Positions 7,316 to 18,700 of a stretch of 64,000 nucleotides of DNA are shown here, piece after piece. The stretch lies in assembly GCF_018131185.1 (NCBI RefSeq), contig NZ_JAFCJE010000013.1, positions 22,353 to 86,352 on the forward strand, given 5' to 3'. The notes beneath the pieces were generated by a model. It was not told the origin of the DNA and searched no databases. It worked only from the letters and a program-made list of their open reading frames with translations. Both the position numbers and the translations under genes were made by a program. The DNA is from Bradyrhizobium diazoefficiens. GTDB lineage: Bacteria; Pseudomonadota; Alphaproteobacteria; Rhizobiales; Xanthobacteraceae. The stretch's first letter is position 1, and every line of letters starts with the position of its first letter.

Positions 7316-8266
7316 TTAGCTGCGCGTCCTTACCTCGAACTCGGCCGCATCTCCCATGTCTTCGGGAGACAGGCTCGGAGCCCGGCGATCACGCGAGCTG
7401 AGGCGGAACACGTCGCGGATATCCTCGACCGAGGTCGACGAATAGGACTGGATGCAGAGCGCGACCTGTTCGGGGGAGGCGCTGCGGATCAGCGCTTCGA
7501 TCGACAGGCGATCGAGCGGCGTGTCATCCCAATGCGAGACTGCGATGCTGTCTTCCGTAACCCGATGGGTCGCCAGATGCTTCGGCGAGTTCGCGACGAA
7601 ATTGCCGTAAAGCAGGTATTCGGAGAATTTCTTCTTGCGGCACAGCGCCAAGACCCAGTTCAGTCCCGTTGCCGCTTTGATGGCGTCGGTCATCGCGCGC
7701 GCAGTGTCCTTGTCCCAGACCAGGGCATTGCCGACATAGTCGTCGGCGGGGAAGGAGCGGTCCTTGATGCCGAGCAGCTGATCGACCGTGCGCAGCCACA
7801 GCCCATGCAAGGGATGGTCGGCGCCGATGTCCTTTGGCGTAACGAAGAGCGGCGTCTGCTCTCCGCCGGCATATCGACCGACATCGAACTCGCGGAAGAA
7901 CAGATTGTCCGAATCCAAGATGCAGACGCGCTGCTCGGACGCGTTGAGGACGCCGGCGACCTTCAGGATCTGCTGGATGTGCCAGCCGTGCACAGGTGAC
8001 GACAGCAGCGACAGCCAGACGCGCCGCTTGCTGATGAACTGGAGCGCCGGCGGCAACGCGAACAGCCATTTCGGCAAATAGCGCGAGGCCGGAACAATGA
8101 CCCGCTTCTCGGACGCAAAGCGCGCGAACAGCGGCACATCCTCATCGTTAACGAGAACATAATGCCGCGTATATCCCGTCAGCCAGGTGTCGATGCTTTC
8201 GCTGAGCAGCGAAAAGCGTTCGATATCCTTGGCATAGCTGGCAGTCAGCAGGGCAACGGAATGCAT
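7316..8266 (-). CDS. DUF6492 family protein, glycosyltransferase-like
   Basis: Cytoplasmic protein of 316 residues beginning MHSVALLTASYAKDIERFSLL and containing CILDSDNLFFREFD, an acidic motif that recalls the DxD metal site of GT-A glycosyltransferases, and later HWDD. The features fit proteins annotated DUF6492 in Bradyrhizobium; enzymatic activity is inferred from the fold-like pattern only. The gene is convergent with the xylanase (10 bases apart). With the flippase at 4482 it may belong to a surface-polysaccharide locus. The sugar donor and acceptor are unknown. Confidence 0.62.
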   Translation of the reverse strand: MHSVALLTASYAKDIERFSLLSESIDTWLTGYTRHYVLVNDEDVPLFARFASEKRVIVPASRYLPKWLFALPPALQFISKRRVWLSLLSSPVHGWHIQQILKVAGVLNASEQRVCILDSDNLFFREFDVGRYAGGEQTPLFVTPKDIGADHPLHGLWLRTVDQLLGIKDRSFPADDYVGNALVWDKDTARAMTDAIKAATGLNWVLALCRKKKFSEYLLYGNFVANSPKHLATHRVTEDSIAVSHWDDTPLDRLSIEALIRSASPEQVALCIQSYSSTSVEDIRDVFRLSSRDRRAPSLSPEDMGDAAEFEVRTRS

Positions 8267-8361
8267 GATGCGTGCTCAAATGGCCATCGATCCTCAGTCA
8301 TAGCCGTGCCGGGAGGCGTTGGATACCTGCATCCGCAATCAAGGTAAAATGAAATGAAGAA

Positions 8362-9156
8362 TTAGCCATCCGACGGCAGCCCCCGCTCGATGCCGCGAAA
8401 GCGCAGTGGCGCCAGCGCTGATGCGCGCTGCCACCAGTCGGCGACGCGGTCGTCGAGCCCGGTGGTGCCGCGGCCCCGGCCGGGGAAGATCCGGATCTGC
8501 TGGACCGCTTCGGCTTGAAAGCCCCTGCCCTTGCGGGTGATCTTGATGACCGCGCCTTCACGGTCCCGCTGCGTCAGCGGCACCAGCAGGCGGCCGCGCG
8601 GGCGCAGCGCCTTGAGCCAGAGCGGATGCGGGTACGAGAAGCCGGCGTGTATGATGATCACATCGGCGGGCTCGCTAATCTCCTCACATCCATCGCCGTG
8701 ACATACGATGACGTTGCGATAGGGGCGAAGATAGTTCGCAGCGCGGAGCGCCAGACGCTCGTCACAATCGACCGCCGTCACGCGTCCTTTCGGGCCGACC
8801 ATCCTGGACAGGATCGCCGTGAAATAACCGAGCCCGCAACCGATCTGGACCACGCGGTCCTTCTCGTTGATGTCGAGCACGTCGATGAAATGCGCCCACA
8901 GGCTCGGCAGGCCGGTGTCGAGCCTGCGGCGCGCGTCGATCGCGACCAGCACATTGTCGTAGAGATGGACGGGATCGGCATCCGGCGTCAGCCGGTAGCT
9001 GCGGGCCGTCTCGCTCTTGATACGCCACCGGCCTCTGGGCAGAAAATCCTCACGCGGGACGGCAGCAAGCGCTTCGAGCAGGCGCGGTGAGGAAATCCGC
9101 TCGCGCTTCGCGATCAGCTCGACGTAACGCGCACGCGCGGCGGCCAGATCGCTCAT
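8362..9156 (-). CDS. Protein-L-isoaspartate O-methyltransferase family protein
   Basis: SAM-dependent methyltransferase of the PCMT family, 264 residues. The N-terminal RISSPRLLEALAAVPREDFLP motif and the SAM-binding loop VVQIGCGLGYFTAILS (around residue 100) followed by VTAVDCDE are characteristic. Canonical enzymes repair isoaspartyl residues in damaged proteins. The family Ser/Thr loop is altered here (LYDNVLVAIDARRR in place of the usual SQP-type motif), so the substrate may differ. The ATG at 9156 follows the stop of the upstream cyclase gene by one base, which implies translational coupling with that signalling protein. Confidence 0.8.
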   Translation of the reverse strand: MSDLAAARARYVELIAKRERISSPRLLEALAAVPREDFLPRGRWRIKSETARSYRLTPDADPVHLYDNVLVAIDARRRLDTGLPSLWAHFIDVLDINEKDRVVQIGCGLGYFTAILSRMVGPKGRVTAVDCDERLALRAANYLRPYRNVIVCHGDGCEEISEPADVIIIHAGFSYPHPLWLKALRPRGRLLVPLTQRDREGAVIKITRKGRGFQAEAVQQIRIFPGRGRGTTGLDDRVADWWQRASALAPLRFRGIERGLPSDG

Positions 9157-9157
9157 C

Positions 9158-12100
9158 TCACCGCATCGGCCCGTTCGCGACGAGCGCGTCTGCGCCGAGT
9201 TCGTTGACGAGCTCCATCGCCTGCTTCAGGTCCGGCGTGTCGAAACCCTCGCTGAACTTGCCGACGATCGGCACAAGCAGCAGGCTGGCATGCTCACGCT
9301 TGCCGGCGTCGAGCGACAGTCGCGCCAGGCTGACGGCAGTGCGAAGCTCCCAGGACAGCGCGCCCTGCTTGCGCGCGACCTCCAGCGACAGGGTAAAAAG
9401 ATCCACAGCCTCCTGCGTTGATGCCGGGTCGCCGTCCGACAGCGTGATCTCGCCTTGGAGGCGATAGACTTCGGCGAGATAGGAGTGATCGCCGGTGCGT
9501 CTGGCGGTCGCGAGTGCACCGTCAAGCGCGCGCAGGGCCGCCTCGCGCATCCCGACCTTGGCATAGGCTTCGGCGAGCAGACAGCGGAACCAGCAACCGG
9601 CGAGCCAGGAATCCATCGCCTCGTACTCGTCGAGGCCGAAGCGCATCTGGCTGAGACCTTCATCGGCCTCGCCGAGCTGGGCCAGCGCCCAGCCGCGCAG
9701 GATCGCGGCCTGCTGCTTCCAATGCAGGAAGCTGTGTTCGGTGGCGATGATCATGGCGCGGTTGGCGTAGTCGCGCGTACCCTCGACGTCACGCAGATGC
9801 TGGCAGAGATAGGCGCCGAACACGAGCGCGAAGGCGAGCGTGAAGGGATGGCGGATCTTCTCGGCATTCGCGATCGCCTGCTCGCTGTGCTGGCGCGCCG
9901 CGTCAGGCCGGCCGAGGAACCACAGGAGGTAGCCGAGATAGGACAGCGAGACGACGCCGGGATCGGTGCCGTGCCGCTCCATCAGGTCGGCGTGCAAATC
10001 GGGGCTATAGAGGTTGATGCAGCGGTGCAAATGATGCTGGGAAGCAGCAAAGCGTCCGCGATAGAGCATGGTCATCGCGATCGAGCGATGCGCCTCCATC
10101 AGATAGCCGGTCTGCTGGGCCGGCTGCGCCCGTTCGTTCAGCCGCTCGCGCTTGGCGAATTTCAACAGCTCGACGCTGAGATCGTGCGCGCGGGAGAGAT
10201 CGGCTCGGATGAAATGGCAGACCCACAGGCCGCGGGTGGCGGCAAAGGCCTTTTCGTCGTCGTCGAGCTGCTGACCGAGCTCGAGCGCGCGGATGTAGTT
10301 CTCCTCGACCTCCTGCACCGCGTAGCCCTTGGCGGAAATCAGCGCGTTGCCGAGCGCGATGCGCAGCTCGAGCTCCATCTCGTCCGCGCCCTGCATGCGC
10401 GCATTGGCGTGCACGACGCTCAAGCCCCGGCGCAGGTGACCGATTGCCTCCAGATTGCCGCCGCTCCTTGCCGCCTGCTTGCCGGCCTTGAGCCAGAAGC
10501 TGGCCGCGCCCTCGCTCTGGCCGGACTCGGTCAGGTGATGGGCGAGCAGCTCCGGTTCGCGCTCGGTCCTCTCCGGATACATTTCGGCGAGCACCTGGGC
10601 GATCCGCGAATGCAGCTTGCGCCGCTCGCTGTGCAAGAGGCTGTCATGCGCGGCGTTCTGGATCATCACGTGCTTGAACGAATAGAGCGCGTCCGGCGGA
10701 TGGCCGCGGCGCATGATCAGCCCCGCCTGCTCCAGATGATTGAGCGCGGCCTCGATCTGCTCGGCCGGCGTGTTGGCGACGGCATGCAGCGTCTCGTAGG
10801 AGAACTCACGGCCGATGGTGGCGCCGATCTGGGCGATCCGCTTGAACGGGCCCATGCGGTCCAGCCGCGCCATCAGCGAGTCGGTCAGGGTTGCCGGGAT
10901 TGCAAGCTGCCGCCACGGGCCCGACAGGACGTAGCGCCCGTGCCGCTCGGTCAAGAGGTTGGATTCCAGGACGGTCTTCGTGAGCTCTTCCAGGAACAAC
11001 GGCACGCCGTCGGTCTTGACGATGATCTCCTCGACGACCTCCTTGGGCATCTCTCTGCCGGCGACGCGCTCCACCAGCGTCGTGCGCAACTGCCGGCTCA
11101 GGCGGTTGAGCACCAGCGTCGTGATGTGCGAATGCGCGTTCCAGCTCGGCTGGAATTCGGACCGCGCGGTAATGATGACCAGGATCGGCCGGTTCTGCAC
11201 CCGATCGACCAGAAGGTCGATCACCTCACGGGAGGTCGGATCGATCCAGTGCAGATCCTCGAATGCGATCACGAGCGGCATCTCGCGCGCAAGGCCCAGG
11301 AAGTGATTGACCAGTGCCGCGACGGTGGCGTCCTTCTGCTGCTGCGGTGACAGCTCGAGCGGCGGATAGCGGTCTGCGGTCGGTATCGACAGCAGCGCGG
11401 CAAACAGCGGCGTAATCTGCTCGATGTCGCCATGAGCGGCGGCGATCGCGGTCTCGAGGCTCGTCAGCGACAGTGCGGACGGATCATCGCGGTCGAGGCC
11501 GAGGGAGAATCTGAGCTGCTCGGCGAACGGATAGAGCGCCGTGGACGTGTAGTAGGGCGAGCACTGGAACGAGACCTGTCCGTGACGGTCGCCCGAGATC
11601 CGCTCGAAGATTTCCTGGATGATGCGCGACTTGCCGATGCCAGGTTCGCCGAACTTGACGACGACCTGGCCGTCGCCGTCCTTGGCCTGCTGCCAGCGGC
11701 CCATCAGCAGCGCGATCTCCTCCTCGCGGTTGACGAGCGGCGTCAGCCGCGTGCCCATGGCGGCCGCGAAACGTGTTTCCACCCGCGAGGCGCGCATCAC
11801 GTGCCAGGCCTGGGCCTTCTCGGAGATTCCCTTCAGATCATGGACGCCGAGATTGCGGAACTCGAACTTCCCTTTCAGCAGCGAGTGGGTCGAGGCGGAG
11901 ATCACCACGCCATTGGGCGGCGCCAGGCCTTGCAGGCGCGCGGCGAGGTTGACGGTCTCGCCGACCGCGGAGTCGCGCTCTTCGGTCCCCTGCCCGATGA
12001 GGTCGCCGACCACGACGAGGCCGGTCGCGATCCCGATGCGAACGGCGGGTGAGTGGCTGAGCGCGCCGCGCGGCTCAATCGCGCGTGCGGTCGACAGCAC

Positions 12101-12622
12101 CCGCACGATCTCGAGCCCGGCACGCACCGCGCGCTCGGCATCGTCCTCATGCGCGGTCGGGTAGCCGAAATAGACCAGAATGCCGTCGCCGACGAAACGG
12201 GCGGCAAAACCCTCGTAATGCTTCACCACGCGGACGCAGGTTTCGCGGAAGCTCGCGATCATGTCGCGGACGTCTTCCGGATCGAACTGCACGGAGAGCG
12301 AGGTGGAATCCACCATGTCACAGAACATGGTGGTGAGCTGACGCCGCTCGGCGCCGACCTCGGTGCGGATTTGCGGCCGCACCGTCGCCGCGGGCGCCTG
12401 CGCCGTTTCCGCCTCGAACAGCGCCGCCATCGCCCGTTGCAGCCGCTTGCGATCGCCAAGCGGCAATCCGAGCTCGACCAGATCGGATTCGGTCAGGTCA
12501 CCCATGACGTCGAGATCAAGGCGGTGCTGTGCGAAGAGATCGGAGTAATGGCCGAGGCCGATGCCCTCGAGCCAGCGCTTCAGCCCGCCTTCCGTTCCCG
12601 TGTCCGGCTCGTTCTCCAGCAT
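9158..12622 (-). CDS. SAM domain - class III nucleotide cyclase - AAA ATPase - TPR protein
   Basis: Large cytoplasmic signalling protein (about 1154 aa from ATG 12622; an in-frame ATG at 12700 would add 26 residues). Order: sterile-alpha-motif domain (WLEGIGLGHYSDLFAQH, about residues 15-70); class III adenylate/guanylate cyclase domain with CDMVDST and FVGDGILVYFGYP (about 95-290); P-loop ATPase of the AAA/STAND kind with Walker A GEPGIGKSR and Walker B IAFEDLHWID; and a long alpha-helical TPR-like C-terminus. Both metal-binding Asp of the cyclase are present, so it may be active. Such proteins are numerous in rhizobia and usually uncharacterised. The product (cAMP or cGMP) and the signal are unknown. 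It heads an operon with the PCMT-like gene. Confidence 0.88.
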   Translation of the reverse strand: MLENEPDTGTEGGLKRWLEGIGLGHYSDLFAQHRLDLDVMGDLTESDLVELGLPLGDRKRLQRAMAALFEAETAQAPAATVRPQIRTEVGAERRQLTTMFCDMVDSTSLSVQFDPEDVRDMIASFRETCVRVVKHYEGFAARFVGDGILVYFGYPTAHEDDAERAVRAGLEIVRVLSTARAIEPRGALSHSPAVRIGIATGLVVVGDLIGQGTEERDSAVGETVNLAARLQGLAPPNGVVISASTHSLLKGKFEFRNLGVHDLKGISEKAQAWHVMRASRVETRFAAAMGTRLTPLVNREEEIALLMGRWQQAKDGDGQVVVKFGEPGIGKSRIIQEIFERISGDRHGQVSFQCSPYYTSTALYPFAEQLRFSLGLDRDDPSALSLTSLETAIAAAHGDIEQITPLFAALLSIPTADRYPPLELSPQQQKDATVAALVNHFLGLAREMPLVIAFEDLHWIDPTSREVIDLLVDRVQNRPILVIITARSEFQPSWNAHSHITTLVLNRLSRQLRTTLVERVAGREMPKEVVEEIIVKTDGVPLFLEELTKTVLESNLLTERHGRYVLSGPWRQLAIPATLTDSLMARLDRMGPFKRIAQIGATIGREFSYETLHAVANTPAEQIEAALNHLEQAGLIMRRGHPPDALYSFKHVMIQNAAHDSLLHSERRKLHSRIAQVLAEMYPERTEREPELLAHHLTESGQSEGAASFWLKAGKQAARSGGNLEAIGHLRRGLSVVHANARMQGADEMELELRIALGNALISAKGYAVQEVEENYIRALELGQQLDDDEKAFAATRGLWVCHFIRADLSRAHDLSVELLKFAKRERLNERAQPAQQTGYLMEAHRSIAMTMLYRGRFAASQHHLHRCINLYSPDLHADLMERHGTDPGVVSLSYLGYLLWFLGRPDAARQHSEQAIANAEKIRHPFTLAFALVFGAYLCQHLRDVEGTRDYANRAMIIATEHSFLHWKQQAAILRGWALAQLGEADEGLSQMRFGLDEYEAMDSWLAGCWFRCLLAEAYAKVGMREAALRALDGALATARRTGDHSYLAEVYRLQGEITLSDGDPASTQEAVDLFTLSLEVARKQGALSWELRTAVSLARLSLDAGKREHASLLLVPIVGKFSEGFDTPDLKQAMELVNELGADALVANGPMR

Positions 12623-12765
12623 GGTGATTTCTGCCCGACCCTCATTCCGTCGAAGGGCTTCAGGGCGCCTCAACCACAGATTTTGGGCCCAAAACTTCAC
12701 CTCAGACTGGACGCGTTCCCCAACTTCTTGGAAGAATAGCTCAATCGCATCAAAAGGGAACGGAA

Positions 12766-15700
12766 TTGTCGGACGTCACACTCCCGGCCCTGGAGGAATC
12801 AGGCAGCATGGCGGCCGAAACGAAGATGTTCGCCGATATCGGTGGCCTTCTCGATTTCTACGCCCGAAAGACGCCGACGGCGCCCGCCCTGCTCGCCCCG
12901 GGCCGTCCGGCCCTCAACTACGGCGCGCTTGGCGCGGCCACGCAGGATCTCGTCCGCGCGCTGCGCCGGCTCGGCATGACCCCTGCCGACCGCATCGCGG
13001 TCGCGCTGCCGCGCGGCGCCGACAGCGCGCTGGCGCTGATCGCGGTCGCATCGAGCTGCGCCTGCGTCCCCGTCAACCCCGATCTGACGGCTGACGAATT
13101 GCAGCGCTATTTCAGCGAACTGAAGCTGTCGGCGCTCGTGACGCAGACCGACATGAGCCCTGCGAGCCGCGAGGCCGCCAAGGCGCTCGACATCGCGATC
13201 ATCGATTTCGTGCCGGGGCCGCAGGACAATCTCGCCGGCTGCGCATTCGTTGGGCCGACAGTCCGGCCAGCGGCGACCGGCGGCGCCTCGCGCGACGACG
13301 ACGATGCGTTCATCCTGTTGACGTCCGGCACGGCGGCGCGGCCGAAAATGGTACCGCTGACACATCGCAACGTGTGCCTGTCCGCCGCCAATGCCGGCCG
13401 CGTGCTGTCGCTCACGTCCCACGATCGTCTGCTCAACGTCCTGCCGCTGTTTCACGCCCATGGTTTGATCTCCGGCCTGCTGACGGCGCTGGCTGCGGGC
13501 TCCAGCGTGATCTGCACCGACGGCTTCGACGCACTTTCCTTCTTCGGCTGGATGCGGGAGCTGCAGCCGACCTGGTACACCGCCGTGCCGACCATTCATC
13601 GCGCGCTGCTGACGGCGGCGGAATCCGACCCGGACCGCGCCCGATCATCGTCGCTGCGCGTGATCCGTTCGGCCTCGGCCTCGCTCGCGCCCACGATCCT
13701 GCAAGGGCTGGAGGCGACGTTCGGCGTTCCCGTGCTCGAAACCTACGGCATGACCGAAGCCGCCTCGCAGATCGCGGCCAATCCGTTCGAGCTGCGCAAG
13801 GTCGGATCGGTCGGTCGCGCCGCCGGCCCCGAGATCGCGATCATGGACGAGACCGGCCGCGGGCTTGCGAGCGGCGCGCAGGGCGAGATCATGCTGCGCG
13901 GACCGAACATGACCCGCGGCTACTATAATGACGAAGCGGCAACGCAGGCCGCGTTCCGCGACGGCTGGTTCCGGACTGGCGACCTCGGCTATCTCGATGG
14001 CGACGGCTATCTTTTCATCGTCGGGCGCATCAAGGACGTCATCAACCGCGGCGGGCAGAAGATCTCGCCTCTCGAAGTGGAAGAGGCCCTGCTCAGCCAT
14101 CCGGCGGTGCTGGAGGCCGGCGTGTTCGCCGTCCCGCACGACAAGCTTGGCGAGAACGTTGCCGCCGTCGTGGTGCTGCGATCGGATGCCGAGGCGACCT
14201 CGGACCAGTTGCGCCAGTTCGTGCGAAGGCGGCTCGCAGCCTACAAGGTGCCTAGCCTGATCCGCAGCGTGGCAGCCCTGCCGAAGGGCGGCAGCGGCAA
14301 GGTCAAGCGTAACGCGCTCGCGGGGCTGATCAAGGCGGAGCACGCGGACGATGCGCGGTTGCCACGCAACCCGCTGGAGACCCAGCTCGCCGCGATCTGG
14401 GCCGGTCTCCTGGAGCTGCCGCGGGTCGGCGTCGACCAGGACGTCTTCGCGCTCGGTGCTGATTCGCTCGCGGTGACACAGATGCGCTCGCGCCTGCGCG
14501 AACGCTTCAACGTCGACTTCTCGTTCGAGGACATTTTCGATTGCGCCACCGTCGCCGCGCTTGCGGCCCGGCTCGGGACGGCGGCGAGCCGTCGCGAGAC
14601 GGCACTGCCGGCCTGGCGGCGAGTGACGGCCGCAGAGGCGCCGCTCTCGTTCCAGCAGCAGCGCATGTACGTGCTCTCGCGGCTCGATCCGACGCGCTAC
14701 AATTACAATGTGGTCGAGGTCGCAGCGTTCAGAGGCCTGATCGACGTCGCCGCGCTTCAGGCCAGTCTTGCCGCGGTCTGTGCGCGCCACGAGGCGCTGC
14801 GCTCGGTCATCGTCGAACGCCAGGGCGAGCCGTCGCAGCTCGTGCTGCAATCGGCGCCGCGGCTCGAGCGCGTCAAGCTCAAGCCCTGTGCTGCCGACAA
14901 ACGGGCCGCAACGATCAGGCGCGAGGCACTCAAGCTCGCGCAATACCCTTTCGACCTGGCGCGCGAGCCGCTGCTGAAAGTCACGCTGCTGTCATTCGAC
15001 AAGACGAGCCACGCGCTGGTGATCAACGTCCATCACCTCGTTACCGACGGCTGGTCGCAGCGCCTGTTCTGGGAGGAGCTTGCAGCCCATTACGCCGCCG
15101 CACACAAAAGGAGCGTGGCGGCAGAGCCTTCGCCGGCTTTCCAATATCGCGACTTTGCGCTCTGGCAACAGAGCTGGGCGCAGACGCCGGCCGCAAAGGA
15201 CCAGCTCGACTATTGGCGGACCCAGCTCGACGGCGTCACGACGCTGCCGCTGCGGACCGACCGTCCAAGGCCTGAGGTCTGGAGCGGTCACGGCGCCCGC
15301 CACTATCTCGAATTCTCCAGGACGCAGTCGGCCGAACTGCGCGCGTTCAGCCAGAACCAGGGCGTCACGCCTTTCATGACGCTGCTCGCCGCCTTCCAGT
15401 GCCTGCTATTCCGCCACACCGGGCATGAGGATGTCGCAACGGGATCGCTGATTGCCAACCGCAACCAGATCGAGAGCGAGCGCCTGATCGGGCTGTTCGC
15501 CAACACCCTGATCCTGCGCAACGATTTTGGCGGCGATCCGAGCTTCAGCGAATTGCTGCGGCGGGTCCGGCAAGTCACCCTCGATGCCTACCGCAACCAG
15601 GACCTTGCGATCGAGGAGGTGCTGCGCGCGCTGCAGGTCGCGCGGCGGAGCGATGGCAATCCGCTGTTCCGGATCATGTTCATCCTCCAGAACGCCTCGA

Positions 15701-18700
15701 TCGAGGCTGCACGCTTCCCGGGCCTGTCGACGCGGCGGCTGGAAGTCGATCCCGAGGTGGCACGCTTCGACATCACGCTCGAGCTGGTCGAGGCCGACGG
15801 CCGCTTCACCGGCTTCTTCGAATACGCCACCGATCTGTTCGACGCCGCGACGATCGAGGCCATGGCGGCCCAGTTCAAGTCCGTGCTGAAGGCCGCCATC
15901 GCCAATCCGGAGCAGCGCATCTCGCGCCTGCCGCTCCTCAACGAGACCGAACGCCGGCAATTGCTGGCGGCAGGCCGCGGCGTGCCGGCCAATTTCACCA
16001 CAAGCGGCAATTTGAGCGAGCGCTTCGACCGTCAGGCCAGGAAGACGCCGAACGCGATTGCGGTGTCGGACGGGCGCGCATCCCTGAGCTATCGCGAACT
16101 GGCCCGCCGCAGCCAGGCGATCGCGCGCTGGCTGGCGCGCGAAGGCGTCGGCGCTGAGAGCGTGGTGGCCTTGCTTGCGGATCGCGGGCCCGACCTGCTC
16201 GCCGCGATGATCGGCGTGCAGCGCGCGGGCGCGGCCTTCCTCAATCTCGACCCCGATCAGCCGCCAGCGCGGCTCGCGACCATTCTGGGATCGAGCTGCG
16301 CCCGCATGCTGCTGACCGGACGGGCCCGGTCCGCCATGGTCGAGACGCTGCTCGCTCCGCTGGTCGAGCGCATTCCGGTGGCCGAGCTCGAAGACACGAT
16401 CGCATCGGCAGCGGCCAAGCCGGCCCGCGCCGCGCGGCGCGCGGCCTCCAGCCTTGCTTATCTCATCTATACATCGGGCTCCTCCGGCGCGCCGAAGGGC
16501 GTCATGATCGAGCAGCGCGGCCTGTCGAACCATCTGGCCTCGCTCGTCTCCGAGCTCGGCCTCTGCTCCAGGGACGTGATCGCGCAGACCGCGCCGCAGA
16601 GCTTTGTCATATCGGTCTGGCAGTTCCTGGCGGGGCCGATGGTCGGCGCGCGTGTGCATGTCTGCGACAATACGATCGTGCAGGACCCGATCCTGCTGGC
16701 GCGGGAGATCGAGCGCGAAGGTATCACCGTGCTCGAGATCGTCCCATCGCTCTTGCGCGTCGTGGTCGATCGGATGAACGAGGGACAGGTCCGGCGCGCC
16801 TTCGCCGGATTGCGGCTGCTGATTTCGACCGGCGAGCCGTTGCCTGTCGACCTCTGCCGGGCCTGGTTCGCCCAGTGCCCGAAAGTGCCGCTCATCAACG
16901 CCTATGGCGCTTCGGAATGTTCCGACGACGTCTCCCTGCATCGCCTGACCAGGGCGCCGGCGATCACGACCGGCATCGTCCCGGTCGGTGCAGCGCTGCC
17001 GAACACCCAGCTCTACGTGCTCGATGCGAATCTCCAGCCGCAGCCGGTCGGCGTGACCGGCGAGCTCTGCATCGGCGGCGCGGGTGTCGGCCGCGGCTAT
17101 ATCAACGATCCCGCGCAGAGCCGGCAGCGATTCCTGCCCGATCCGTTCTCGCGCCAGGCAGGCAGCCGGCTTTACCGCACCGGCGACCTCGCGCGTCGCC
17201 GCGCCGACGGCACGATCGAATGCCTCGGCCGCGCCGACCATCAGGTCAAGGTCCGCGGCTACCGCATCGAGCTCAAGGAGATCGAGATCGCGCTCGCCGA
17301 TCATCCCGGCGTGCGGGCCGGCATCGTCGAGCCGCGCCGCGAGGCGAGCGGCGACGTCCGGCTGATCGCCCATATCGTCGCAAGCCCCGACAGCCGGAGC
17401 AGCGCCAGCGAGCTGCGCGATTTCCTCAAGAGCCGGCTGCCGGGCCACGCCATCCCGTCCGCATTCCTGTTCCTGGATCACGTTCCGCTCAACGCCCACG
17501 GCAAGATCGACCGGTCCGCGCTGCTGGCGCCGGCGCAGCAGGAATCGTCCGAACCGGATGCGACCGTGCCGGCGCGGCGCTTCACCGAAAAGGTGCTCTC
17601 CGACATCTGGATCGACCTGCTCAGGGTGGACAGCGTCGGCGTCACCGACAATTTCTTCGACCTCGGCGGCCATTCGCTGCTGGCGGGCCAGACGATGGCG
17701 CGTGTCGCGCGGGCGCTCGGGGTGTCGCTGCCGATCAAGACCATCTTCGAAGCACCGACGATCGAAGGACTTGCCCGGCGGGTCGACCAGGCCATGACGG
17801 AGGCGCCGCGCAAGCCTGGCGCAAGCATGTCGGGCCTGGCTGAAGCAAGACCGACCGACGGCGGCGGGCCGACGCTCTCGATTGCGCAGGACCAGATGCT
17901 GCGGATCGAGCAGAGCCTCCCGGGGTTGCCGCTGTTCAACCTGCCCTTCGCCTTCCGTCTCCAGGGTCCGCTCGATGCGACCGCCCTGGCGCAGGCGATC
18001 GACGATGTGGTCAATCGCCACGAATCGCTGCGGACCGCGTTCGGCTGGAACGGCGAGGAGCCTGTCCGTCACGTCGCCGCACCGGGCACCCTCGGCCGTG
18101 TCCTGACCATCGAGACGATCGGCGACGGCCAACCCCACAACAACAAGCGGCGCAGAGCCCTGGAGCAGAGGAAGGTCGATCTCCTGATCCAGCACGAGAC
18201 CTATGGCCCAATCGACCCCACGCGCGCGCCCCTGCTGCGTGTCAGGCTGTTGCGGATCCACGACGCCGATCATGTCCTGTTGCTGACGCTGCATCACGCC
18301 ATTGTCGACGGCTGGTCGATCGGTGTGCTGTTCGAGGAGGTGTCGAGCCGCTATGCGGCGCTGTCCGGACATCCGTCGGCGCCGCTACCAACGCCGCCTC
18401 CGGCCTTTTCGGACGTCTCTCGCTGGCAGCGCTGGTGGTGCGGCACCGATGCTGCTCGCCGCCAGGCTGCCGACTGGACGGAGAATTTGCGCGGCGCGGC
18501 CCCCCTCTTCGACGGCAAATCAACCCCAGGCGCGTCCAGCGGGCACCATCCGGTCAGCCTCGAGCCCGAGTTGATCGGGCGGCTCAAGACGTTCGCCAGC
18601 CAGCACAACGGCACGCTCTTCATGGGCCTGCTCACCGGCCTGAAGACCCTGCTGCTCGCCCGGACGGGCCGCACCGACATCGCGGTCGCCACCGCCATGG

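Noticed and set aside
9455..11350. A 631-aa frame antisense to the cyclase-AAA-TPR gene
   Set aside because: Shadow of the real gene with biased, domain-free composition.
15406..18372. A 988-aa reading frame antisense to the NRPS
   Set aside because: It mirrors the NRPS codons, is rich in Arg, Gly, Asp and Gln, and shows no domain; long antisense frames are normal in GC-rich coding DNA.
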